Assembly (NCBI RefSeq): GCF_014211915.1
Contig: NZ_CP060039.1
Coordinates: forward strand, 1,302,001-1,366,000
Length of the DNA stretch: 64,000 bases
Source: Burkholderia cenocepacia
GTDB taxonomy: Bacteria > Pseudomonadota > Gammaproteobacteria > Burkholderiales > Burkholderiaceae
Direction: 5' to 3'
This document shows, piece after piece, positions 56,824 to 64,000 of this stretch. The position numbers and the translations under genes were made by a program. The notes beneath the pieces are model-generated. The model saw only the letters and a program-made list of their open reading frames with translations. It searched no databases and was not told where the DNA came from. How positions within the stretch are numbered: position 1 is the stretch's first letter; each line of letters begins with the position of its first letter.

Positions 56824-58035
56824 ATGTCCATCGATTACTCGCCGATTCCCTGTCCCGTCGTCGTGCCGCTCGACGCGATCCTGCCCGAAGAACCGCTGCT
56901 GATGATGGGGGCCGGCCCGGTTCCGATCCCGGCCGCGGTGGCCAAGGCGAACACGATCGTGATCAACCACCTCGGCGCGACGATGGCGAAGATCATCGAG
57001 CAGGTGAAGGAGATGGCGCGTTACGTGTTCCAGACCCGCACGAAGTGGGTACTCGGCGTCGCGGGCCCGGGCTCGGCCGCGATGGAAATGGCGATCTCGA
57101 ACCTCGCATGGCGCGGCACGCGCGTGCTGTCGATCCGCAACGGCTTCTTCAGCGCGCGGATGGCCGAGATGGCCACGCGCGTCGGCGCCGACGTCGCGAT
57201 GCTGGAAGTGGCCGATCGCGCGGTGGCGAGCCTCGACGAGATCGCCGACGCGATCGCGCGCGAGCGGCCCGAGATCGTCACGATCGTGCAGGGCGAGACG
57301 TCGAACACCGTGTGGAACCGCGACCTGCGCGACATCGCGGCGCTCGCGAAGGCGGCCGGCGCGCTGGTCGTCGTCGACGCGGTGTGCACGCTGTCGACGA
57401 TGCCGCTCGAGATGGACGCGTGGGGCATCGACGCGGTGATCACCGGCGGCCAGAAGGGGCTGTCGTCGATCCCGGGCGTGTCGCTGATCGCGTTCTCCGA
57501 TGCCGCGTGGGAGCGCATGAAGACGCGCCCCGAGCCGAACGCGCACTGGTGTCTCGACATGGCGCTCGCGGAGAACTTCTGGCACAACGCCGGCTATCAC
57601 TACACGGCGCCCGTGTCGGGTGTGCTCGCGCTGCACGAGGCGCTGCGGCTCGTCTGCGCGGAAACGCTCGAAAGCCGCTTCGCGCGCCACCTGCGCTGCT
57701 CGCTGGCGCTGCAGGCGGGCGTCGAATCGATGGGGCTCAAGCTCTATGCGCCGAAGGACTGCCGGCTCAATTCGGTGGTCGGGATCGAGACGCCGGAGGG
57801 GCTGACGCCCGGGATGGTCTGCGGCCATATCTCGAAGCAGTACCAGGTCGAGATCTCGGGTTCGTTCGGGTTGCCGATCGTGCGGATCGGGCAGATGGGC
57901 GAGCAGTGCCGCGAACACAACCTGTTCCGCACGCTGCATGCGTTCGGCCGCACGATGGTCGACCTGAAGGTGCCGGTCGACCTGCCGGCCGGCGTCGCGG
58001 CGCTCGAACAGGAACTGTCGCGGCGCGGCACGTAA
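56824..58035 (+). CDS. Class V aminotransferase (alanine-glyoxylate/serine-pyruvate type)
   Basis: 403 residues from ATG 56824; no clear ribosome binding site precedes it. PLP lysine in VITGGQKGLSSIPG, with GAGPVPIPAAVAKANTI, GPGSAAMEMAISNLAW, VQGETSNTVWNRDLRDIA and the substrate Arg region FGLPIVRIGQMGEQCREHN. Similar to pyridoxamine-pyruvate or serine-glyoxylate aminotransferases; the substrate is open. The neighbouring AraC gene converges on it. Confidence 0.88.
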   Translation: MSIDYSPIPCPVVVPLDAILPEEPLLMMGAGPVPIPAAVAKANTIVINHLGATMAKIIEQVKEMARYVFQTRTKWVLGVAGPGSAAMEMAISNLAWRGTRVLSIRNGFFSARMAEMATRVGADVAMLEVADRAVASLDEIADAIARERPEIVTIVQGETSNTVWNRDLRDIAALAKAAGALVVVDAVCTLSTMPLEMDAWGIDAVITGGQKGLSSIPGVSLIAFSDAAWERMKTRPEPNAHWCLDMALAENFWHNAGYHYTAPVSGVLALHEALRLVCAETLESRFARHLRCSLALQAGVESMGLKLYAPKDCRLNSVVGIETPEGLTPGMVCGHISKQYQVEISGSFGLPIVRIGQMGEQCREHNLFRTLHAFGRTMVDLKVPVDLPAGVAALEQELSRRGT

Positions 58036-58062
58036 GCGCGGAACAGCGGAAAGGGGCCGCGC

Positions 58063-58998
58063 TCAGCGGCCTTGCATCGCGCGCCGATACGTATTCGGCG
58101 TCGTGCCGTGCGCGTCGCGAAAGCGATGGCTGAAGTGGCCGGCGTTCGCGTAGCCGCAGTCGGCCGCGATCTGCGCGAGCGGCAGCGACGTCGTGCGCAG
58201 CAACTCGCGGGCCCGGGCGAGCCGTTGCTCGGCCACCCACGCGTGCGGCGCGCGGCCGAACGACAGCCGGAACATCCGCGAGAAATGGTATTCGGACAGC
58301 GCGGCAACCTCGGCAAGTTCGCCGAGCGTCAGCGGCTGCGTGAGATACGTGTCGATGTAGTCGCGCACGCGGCGGCGCACGGCCGGCGCCAGCCCGCCGC
58401 GGAACGACGTGTCGGTGCGCGTCGTGCTCTGGCCGCGCAGCAGCAGGCTCAACACTTCGTGCGCGGTTTCGTTCACGCGCAGCCGCTGGTCGGCATCGTC
58501 CCAGCCATCCAGCGCGAGCGAGCGCAGCAGCGCCGCGACGCGTGCATCCTCGAAATAGGTGCGATCGGCGAGCTTCAGCTCGCGCGGCTCGCGATCGAGC
58601 TCGCGGATCGCACGCTGCGTGAAGTGCTCGGGCAGGAAATAGAGGTGGATGAAATGCATTTCGCCGCGCACCCACCAGCGTGATTCATGGTCGCCCGGCA
58701 ACGCGCACAGCAGGCTCGGCGCGCCGTAGCGCGGCACGCGCTGGCGCTCGGTCCGGTAGCCGCCGTCGAGGTAGCACGACAGCGTGTGATGGCCGGGCTG
58801 CTCGTAGACCGTCTCGCTTTCATCGGTGATCCGCGTCCATTCGGCGATCGCGAGGTGATCGCCGAGCCATGCGAAGCGCTCGAGCGTCGCGTTCGCGTCG
58901 GCGAGCGTGCGACAGACCGACTGCAGGCCGAACGGCAGATCGCCGCCGGCCAGGGCGGCGGCGCGGTCGACGGGTGGGGCGCAGAGGGAGAGACTCAT
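58063..58998 (-). CDS. AraC family transcriptional regulator
   Basis: 311 residues from ATG 58998. The two C-terminal helix-turn-helix motifs are LTLGELAEVAALSEYHFSRM and LAQIAADCGYANAGHFSHRF, ending FRDAHGTTPNTYRRAM. The N-terminal half has little similarity to known sensors. Divergent from the EamA exporter. Confidence 0.92.
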   Translation of the reverse strand: MSLSLCAPPVDRAAALAGGDLPFGLQSVCRTLADANATLERFAWLGDHLAIAEWTRITDESETVYEQPGHHTLSCYLDGGYRTERQRVPRYGAPSLLCALPGDHESRWWVRGEMHFIHLYFLPEHFTQRAIRELDREPRELKLADRTYFEDARVAALLRSLALDGWDDADQRLRVNETAHEVLSLLLRGQSTTRTDTSFRGGLAPAVRRRVRDYIDTYLTQPLTLGELAEVAALSEYHFSRMFRLSFGRAPHAWVAEQRLARARELLRTTSLPLAQIAADCGYANAGHFSHRFRDAHGTTPNTYRRAMQGR

Positions 58999-59132
58999 GA
59001 TGCGCCGAGTATAAGCGGGCGCGCGGCGCCGCGTGCGGCGCGCCGAAAAAGACCGCAATTCCGGACAATCGACCCACGCTGGGCGACGGCATAGTCGGGA
59101 TCCCGATTCACCCGATTGTCCGGAATGCCGCC

Positions 59133-60023
59133 ATGAACCTGTCGCTTTATTTCGTCACCGTGCTGATCTGGGGCACCACCTGGATCGCGATCAAGTGGCA
59201 GCTCGGCTCGGTGCCGCCGCCCGTGTCGATCGCGTGGCGCTTCTGGCTCGCGGCCGCCGTGCTGTTCGCGCTGCTGCGCGTGATGCGCCGCCCGGTGCGC
59301 CCGCCGCGCGAGGCGTGGCGCTTTCTCGTCGCGCAGGGCTTCGCGCTGTTCTGCCTGAACTTCCTGTGCTTCTACTACGCGGAGCAGGTCGTGCCGAGCG
59401 GCCTCGTCGCGGTGATCTTCTCGACCGCGCCGCTGTTGAACTCGATCAACGGCCGGCTGTTCATGGGCCGCCCGCTGCGGCCGTCGGCGATCGCCGGCGC
59501 GCTGCTCGGCCTGACGGGCATCGCATGCCTGTTCTGGCAGCAGATGGCCGGCCATCTCGACGACCATGCGACGTGGACGGGGCTCGCGATCGCGTTCGCC
59601 GGCACGATGTGCTTCTCGGCGGGCAACCTGCTGTCGAGCCGGATGCAGTCGATGGGGCTGCATCCGCTCGCGACCAACGGCTGGGCGATGCTGATCGGCG
59701 CGGCGATCCTGACCGTCGGCAGCGCGGCGGCCGGGATGCCGTTCACGCTCGACACGAGCCCGCGCTATCTCGGCGCGCTGGTGTATCTCGCCGTGCCGGG
59801 CTCGGTGATCGGCTTCACCGCTTACCTGACGCTCGTCGGCCGGATCGGGCCGGAGCGCGCGGCGTACTGCACGGTGCTGTTCCCGATCGTCGCGCTGGCC
59901 GTGTCGACGGTGTTCGAGGGCTACCAGTGGTCGCCGCTGGCGGTGCTGGGGCTGCTGCTTGTGGTGGCCGGCAATCTCGTCGCGTTCGACCTCACGCGGA
60001 AGCTGTTTCTGCGAACGGCGTGA
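59133..60023 (+). CDS. EamA/DMT-family exporter
   Basis: 296 residues, ten membrane helices in two EamA repeats (LYFVTVLIWGTTWIAIKWQL at the start; GSVIGFTAYLTLVGRIGPER in the second). W-G-T-T motif in helix 1 is typical of RhtA/YdcZ-type carriers. Substrate unknown, perhaps amino acids. An AraC regulator is divergent from it. Confidence 0.9.
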   Translation: MNLSLYFVTVLIWGTTWIAIKWQLGSVPPPVSIAWRFWLAAAVLFALLRVMRRPVRPPREAWRFLVAQGFALFCLNFLCFYYAEQVVPSGLVAVIFSTAPLLNSINGRLFMGRPLRPSAIAGALLGLTGIACLFWQQMAGHLDDHATWTGLAIAFAGTMCFSAGNLLSSRMQSMGLHPLATNGWAMLIGAAILTVGSAAAGMPFTLDTSPRYLGALVYLAVPGSVIGFTAYLTLVGRIGPERAAYCTVLFPIVALAVSTVFEGYQWSPLAVLGLLLVVAGNLVAFDLTRKLFLRTA

Positions 60024-60090
60024 CGAATTCCGCGGCAGCGCGAGCGCACGCTCGAGGGAACCGGTACTTGAGGTGATTCGGTTGACGTAG

Positions 60091-60119
60091 TTGACTTGGT
60101 TTCGATTCGGGGCTACGCT
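60091..60119 (+). promoter_or_regulatory. Probable promoter of the antitoxin-toxin pair
   Basis: TTGACT (60091-60096), 17-bp spacer, TACGCT (60114-60119). GATTCGG occurs at 60075 and 60104, 29 bp apart, around the -35 box, a possible operator. Confidence 0.65.
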
Positions 60120-60149
60120 CGATTACTTCGGTAGTGACGGGAGTCGAGC

Positions 60150-60803
60150 ATGGTCACGCAAGCTCATACGCTGGAAGGGACGGCTGCAGTCCTTGATGTC
60201 GAGACGGAGGAAGCGTTGCGCAGCGCGGTTGGCGCGGCGACCATGCTCGGCCCCGATCGCGCACGCGCGCTGCTCAGGCTGTCCGACGAGCAATTGGGGC
60301 ACCTGTTCAAGGTCGGCATCGCGCAGGTCATCGATCTGGCCGGCACGATCACGTTCGGCCTCGCCGCTGCGGCGACGCGCGACAGGAAGCCCGCCGGCGG
60401 GAAGAAGCGGGGGAGCGGAGTCGTCACCGCCGATCTGGAGCGGCACGTGCAGGCGGAGCGGCGCATGCTGGTCACCGACGGCAAGCTGCTGCCGGCTGCG
60501 CAGACATGGGCCGGCCTCGGCATGACGCGGCAGGCGCTCAGCAAGGCTGTGGCGTCCGGGCGGATCTTCGCGGTCGATGTCGGCGCTGCCCAGTACTATC
60601 CGGCCTTCTATCTGACGGGAGAGATCGATCGCAAGACGTTGGGCAGGGTGACCCAATGTCTCGGCAGTTTGCCGGGATGGAGCAAATGGCAGTTCTTCAC
60701 GACGCCGAAGGCATCCCTGGGCAACGTTACGCCGCTCGTCGCGCTGTCACGCGGGAAAGTGGACGAAGTCGAGCGCGCCGCCATGGCGTTCGCCGAGCGC
60801 TAG
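60150..60803 (+). CDS. Antitoxin of a Xre/Res-type toxin-antitoxin system
   Basis: 217 residues. A C-terminal ~60-residue segment (GNVTPLVALSRGKVDEVERA) matches the MbcA/ParS/Xre antitoxin toxin-binding domain (DUF2384 type). An internal part TWAGLGMTRQALSKAVASGR looks like a helix-turn-helix for operator binding. RES domain toxin follows 9 bases downstream. In known pairs the antitoxin plugs the RES active site and represses the operon. The start ATG 60150 follows a GGGAG sequence. Confidence 0.85.
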   Translation: MVTQAHTLEGTAAVLDVETEEALRSAVGAATMLGPDRARALLRLSDEQLGHLFKVGIAQVIDLAGTITFGLAAAATRDRKPAGGKKRGSGVVTADLERHVQAERRMLVTDGKLLPAAQTWAGLGMTRQALSKAVASGRIFAVDVGAAQYYPAFYLTGEIDRKTLGRVTQCLGSLPGWSKWQFFTTPKASLGNVTPLVALSRGKVDEVERAAMAFAER

Positions 60804-60812
60804 GAGGGGCGT

Positions 60813-61405
60813 TTGCTGACGGCGCCGGGGGAACATTTTGCGAGCGCGACACTGACGACTCGCGAAGTTGCACCGACGGAGTGGTACGCATCTCGCGATA
60901 TGCGACCGGAGAACCCTACTTCGGGAGATCGGGCGGTAATCGCTTCGACGATCCGCGCAAGCGACGGCGGTACGGCACCAGCTATTTCGGTTTCGATCTG
61001 CATTGCGCATTCGCCGAGACGGTGCTGCATGACGAAGTCGCCGATCTGGCGTTGGATGGTTTTCCGCTCGTGACGACCGAACTCGATCGCTACGTGCTTG
61101 CATTTGACGGCGCGCCGCTGACCGTGGCCGTCCTGCACGGCTTGCCGCTGAAAAACCTCGGTGGCGACGGCGCGTTGTCGACCACCATGCCATACGACGT
61201 TCCGCAACGGTGGTCGCTTGCCGTCTACCAGCATCCTCGTCGCGTCGACGGATTTTTATACATGTCACGTCATCTCAACACGTCGGAAGCGCTCGTGCTC
61301 TTCGATCGTGCCGGACCCAAGCTCTCGCTCGGGAACGCCGTTCCGTTCCGGCGCCACCCCGATGCGTTGCGCATACTGCGGGACTTCAACGTGCTGCTGC
61401 GTTGA
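60813..61405 (+). pseudogene. RES-domain toxin, frameshifted
   Basis: Starts at TTG 60813 behind AGGAGGGG, as LTAPGEHFASATLTTREVAPT-EWY, the expected RES N-terminus, then runs out of frame: the RES core continues in another frame as RISRYATGEPYFGRSGGNRF. The two join if one C is added after 60887 (TAC GCA becomes TAC CGC ATC). Restored length is 197 residues. Conserved parts: YFGFDLHCAFAETVLHD, YQHPRRVDGFLYMSRHL and the catalytic Arg/Tyr/Glu in that region. RES toxins break down NAD+. As read the toxin is dead, whereas the antitoxin is intact. Confidence 0.85.
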
Positions 61406-61451
61406 GCCGCGTTGCGCGCGTCAACGAGCGTCAAGCTCCATGCCTTGCGGG

Positions 61452-62666
61452 TTACGCCGCCGCGCCGCTCCCCGCCACGCGCGCCTGCCGCTGATACAGC
61501 ACCATCGATAGCGCGACGCCCGCCGCGGCGGCCACCGCCGCGAACAGGAACACCTGCGGATAGCCGAACGCACCCGCGACATAGCCGGCCAGCGGGCCGG
61601 TGATGCCGAGCGACAGGTCGAGGAATACCGAATACGCGGACAGCGCCGCGCCGCGGCTCGCGGGCGGCACGAGCGCGACGGCCTCGACGCCGAGCGCCGG
61701 GAAAATCAGCGCGAAGCCGAAGCCCGTGAGCGCCGCGCCGACGAGCGCGACGTGCGGCACCGGCGCGAGCCACAGCAGCAGCAGGCCCGCGGATTCGAAC
61801 GCGAACGACACGATCGCGACGCGGAAGCCGCCATAGGTCTTGATCGTGTTCGCGAACAGCAGGCGCGCGCCGATGAACAGCGTGCCGAATACCGTCAGCG
61901 ACAGCGCGGCGTTCGGCCAGTGGCGCGCCGCGTAGTACAGCGTGACGAAGGTCGCGATCGAGCCGAAGCCGGCCGAACCGAGCGCGAGACCGAGGCCGTG
62001 CGGCAGCACGCGCGTGAACACGCTCGCGTACGACATCCGTTCGCCGTGCACGAGCGGCACCGGCGCGATCAGGCGGGCGAGGTAGAAGCCGAGCGCGGCC
62101 AGCGCGATCACGATCACGCCGATCAGCGCCGGATTCAGCGTATGCGCGATCGCGACGCCAACCGGCGCGCCGAGCGCGAGCGCGCCGTAGGTCGCGATGC
62201 CGTTCCACGAGATCACCTTCGCGTTGTGCGCGACGCCGACCCGGCCGATGCCCCACAGGATCGCGCCGGTGCCGCACAGGCTTTCGCCGACGCCGAGCAC
62301 GAGCCGGCTCGCGACCAGCAGCACGAGGCTCGCGACCGGCCAGTGCGCGAGCAGCAGCGCGACGAGCAGCAGCACGCCCGACACGCCGCAGCCGACCAGC
62401 CCGCGCAGCACGGTCTGCTTCGGCCCGAGCGTATCGGCGAGGCGCCCGGCGAGCGGCCGCGAGGCGAGCGTCGCGAAGTACTGGACGCTGATCGCGCCGC
62501 CCGCGACGATCGCCGAAAAGCCGAGGTCGTCGTGGACGAAGCCCGGCAGCACCGCGAGCGGCAGGCCGATGGTCAGGTAGCAGATGAACGTGAAGCAGAC
62601 GACGGACACGATTTGCAGCGTGACCGCGAACCCGCTGCGCGGCGGTGTGGCGGAATCGGATGACAT
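61452..62666 (-). CDS. MFS transporter, YfcJ/YhhS type
   Basis: 404 residues from ATG 62666 ([20 protein letters not shown]). Loop 2-3 motif [20 protein letters not shown] (family D-x-x-G), [17 protein letters not shown] in the fifth helix and [20 protein letters not shown] near the end place it with the UPF0226 YfcJ/YhhS group. Drug-like exporter by family; substrate unknown. Confidence 0.9.
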   Translation of the reverse strand: MSSDSATPPRSGFAVTLQIVSVVCFTFICYLTIGLPLAVLPGFVHDDLGFSAIVAGGAISVQYFATLASRPLAGRLADTLGPKQTVLRGLVGCGVSGVLLLVALLLAHWPVASLVLLVASRLVLGVGESLCGTGAILWGIGRVGVAHNAKVISWNGIATYGALALGAPVGVAIAHTLNPALIGVIVIALAALGFYLARLIAPVPLVHGERMSYASVFTRVLPHGLGLALGSAGFGSIATFVTLYYAARHWPNAALSLTVFGTLFIGARLLFANTIKTYGGFRVAIVSFAFESAGLLLLWLAPVPHVALVGAALTGFGFALIFPALGVEAVALVPPASRGAALSAYSVFLDLSLGITGPLAGYVAGAFGYPQVFLFAAVAAAAGVALSMVLYQRQARVAGSGAAA

Positions 62667-63000
62667 GGGGTCGGAACGAATGGTGAAACGAACGGAAAAC
62701 GGCGGAAAAGGGAATCGGGATTTTCCCATGGAACCGGTTTTCCCGCAGGTACCATTTAGTTAATCGAGCCCCGTTCCGGAGGATCGCGGACGGTCGCGGG
62801 CGACCGGGACGGGCCCGAGCGCACCGTGCGGCAAGGGTGTCGGCCGGCCGGGCCCGCATATCGCGGCAGTTATATGAGCCGCATGCGTGATGGGCTATGG
62901 GTTGCGGAATTTGACGGTGATAGCGTGCAAACTGTCAGAAAAACGTCGGTCGAGCGCTCCGCGCTGGCCGCCTTGCCCCCATTTGAAGAAACGCCGAGAC
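62667..63000. other. Divergent intergenic region MFS / xdhA
   Basis: 334 bp, no gene. AT-rich patches at 62745-62760 and 62865-62875. No clear sigma-70 pair and no recognisable operator. Confidence 0.55.
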
Positions 63001-64000
63001 ATGAGTGAGCCGATCCGCTTCTACCATCGTCACGCGATCCGCGAAGTCAGCGGCGCGGACGTGACCCGCACCGTGCTGCAATACCTGCGCGAGGACGCGC
63101 ATTGCACCGGCACCAAGGAAGGCTGCGCGGAAGGCGACTGCGGCGCGTGCACGGTCGTCGTCGGCGAGCTGACCGATGCCGGCGCGGTCGAGTTCAAGGC
63201 CGTCAACGCGTGCATCCAGTTCCTGCCGACGCTCGACGGCAAGGCGCTCCTGACGGTCGAGGACCTGCGCCAGCCGGACGGCACGCTGCATCCGGTGCAG
63301 CAGGCGATGGTCGATTGCCACGGTTCGCAATGCGGGTTCTGCACGCCCGGCTTCGTGATGTCGATGTGGGCGCTGTACGAGAAGCACGGCCACGAAGGCT
63401 GCGGCAGTGCGTGCGCGAAGGCGAAGGACGTGCCGACGCGCACCGAGATCGCCGATGCGCTGACCGGCAACCTGTGCCGCTGCACCGGCTATCGCCCGAT
63501 CGTCGATGCGGCGGTGCGGATGTTCGACGCGGCCGGCGAAGGTGCGACCGGCGAAGGTGCTCAGGCACCGTCGGCGCCGGTCGACACGGCCGCGCTCGCC
63601 CGCACGCTTGCATCGCTCAAGCGCGACGACACGTTCGACTACACGACGATCGACGGCGCACGCTTCGCGGCGCCGCGCACGCTCGACGCGCTGGCCGCGC
63701 TGAAGGCGGAGCGCCCCGACGCGCGCATTCTCGCCGGCAGCACCGACATCGGCCTGTGGGTCACCAAGCAGATGCGCCGCCTCGACGACCTGATCTACGT
63801 CGGCCAGATCGCCGAACTGCAGCAGATCGTGCACGGCGACGACTGGATCGAGATCGGCGCGGGCGTGACGGTCGAGAAGGCCTATGCGGCGCTGGCCGGC
63901 ACGTATCCGGAACTGACCGAGATGTGGAAGCGCTTCGCGTCGCTGCCGATCCGCAACGCGGGCACGCTCGGCGGCAACGTCGCGAACGGCTCGCCGATCG
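63001..64000 (+). CDS. xdhA: Xanthine dehydrogenase small subunit XdhA (partial)
   Basis: First ~333 residues; continues beyond the window. N-terminal plant-type [2Fe-2S] cluster (CTGTKEGCAEGDCGACTVVV), the second [2Fe-2S] domain (SQCGFCTPGFVMSMWALY and GNLCRCTGYRPIVDAAVRMF), then the FAD domain start (RILAGSTDIGLWVTKQMRRL, NAGTLGGNVANGSPI). Passes electrons from the molybdenum subunit XdhB, expected just beyond the edge, in purine breakdown. A short repeated GGCGAAGGTGC lies in the linker at ~63535. Confidence 0.95.
   Translation, partial: MSEPIRFYHRHAIREVSGADVTRTVLQYLREDAHCTGTKEGCAEGDCGACTVVVGELTDAGAVEFKAVNACIQFLPTLDGKALLTVEDLRQPDGTLHPVQQAMVDCHGSQCGFCTPGFVMSMWALYEKHGHEGCGSACAKAKDVPTRTEIADALTGNLCRCTGYRPIVDAAVRMFDAAGEGATGEGAQAPSAPVDTAALARTLASLKRDDTFDYTTIDGARFAAPRTLDALAALKAERPDARILAGSTDIGLWVTKQMRRLDDLIYVGQIAELQQIVHGDDWIEIGAGVTVEKAYAALAGTYPELTEMWKRFASLPIRNAGTLGGNVANGSPI

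Noticed and set aside
58051..58072. Hairpin GGCCGC-GCTCA-GCGGCC as a terminator
   Set aside because: It overlaps the end of the AraC gene and lacks a clear T run, though a weak convergent terminator is possible.
1..64000. CRISPR arrays, rRNA, prophage
   Set aside because: No regularly spaced repeats, rRNA segments or phage structural genes seen; the holin-family name at 38374 refers to a YqjE-type envelope protein.

Overview
The window is high-GC (roughly two thirds G+C), densely packed bacterial chromosome. Gene content and order fit chromosome 1 of a Burkholderia cepacia complex species or close relative: a kps/wcb-type capsule locus, tol-pal next to tRNA-Lys, glyA-nrdR followed by minor pilins, and a homogentisate operon. 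The genus is inferred from gene content and codon style, not from a database search.

Region 1 (1-22056) is an ABC-transporter-dependent capsule locus arranged divergently around about 7.0 kb. The leftward arm is a KpsE-like export protein, the ABC permease wzm, the ATPase wzt, a GT4 glycosyltransferase and a FkbM methyltransferase with a long coiled coil that runs off the window. The rightward arm is wcbO (KpsS-like), wcbP (SDR), wcbQ (sulfatase-fold membrane protein), wcbR (highly reducing type I PKS), wcbS (LpxC-like), wcbT (alpha-oxoamine synthase) and a GNAT acetyltransferase, mostly with overlapping ends. A convergent cysC follows. The locus looks broken: an IS3-family (IS2-group) element of 1330 bp with a CCGGA target duplication splits wzm, and wcbR and wcbQ each carry an apparent one-base deletion in a G run. 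The set PKS, oxoamine synthase, SDR, LpxC-like deacetylase, acetyltransferase and sulfatase-fold transferase looks like a dedicated lipid pathway, possibly for a sphingoid-like anchor.

Region 2 (22.7-32.6 kb) is housekeeping: a class II glutamine amidotransferase, an AhpD-like protein, an AraC regulator, YiaA, tRNA-Lys(TTT) with a consensus sigma-70 promoter and a terminator, then ybgC-tolQRAB-pal-cpoB and an SDR, all leftward.

Region 3 (32.7-43.0 kb) starts with a ZTP (pfl) riboswitch and glyA, then nrdR, a fimT-pilVWXE minor pilin operon, a leftward yqjD/yqjE-type envelope operon, a 1-Cys peroxiredoxin, and gcdH divergent from an IclR regulator. The gcdH/iclR interval holds three imperfect 48-49 bp tandem repeats and a perfect palindrome typical of IclR operators.

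Region 4 (43.2-50.4 kb) has a degenerate EAL protein and a homogentisate operon (flavin hydroxylase, DUF2783, MFS transporter, hmgA, fahA) behind tandem direct repeats, closed by a terminator.

Region 5 (50.4-64.0 kb) is mixed metabolism: MFS exporters, bluB, a D-2-hydroxyacid dehydrogenase with a LysR regulator, a class V aminotransferase, an AraC regulator, an EamA exporter, a Xre/Res-type toxin-antitoxin pair whose toxin is frameshifted, another MFS protein, and the start of xdhA.
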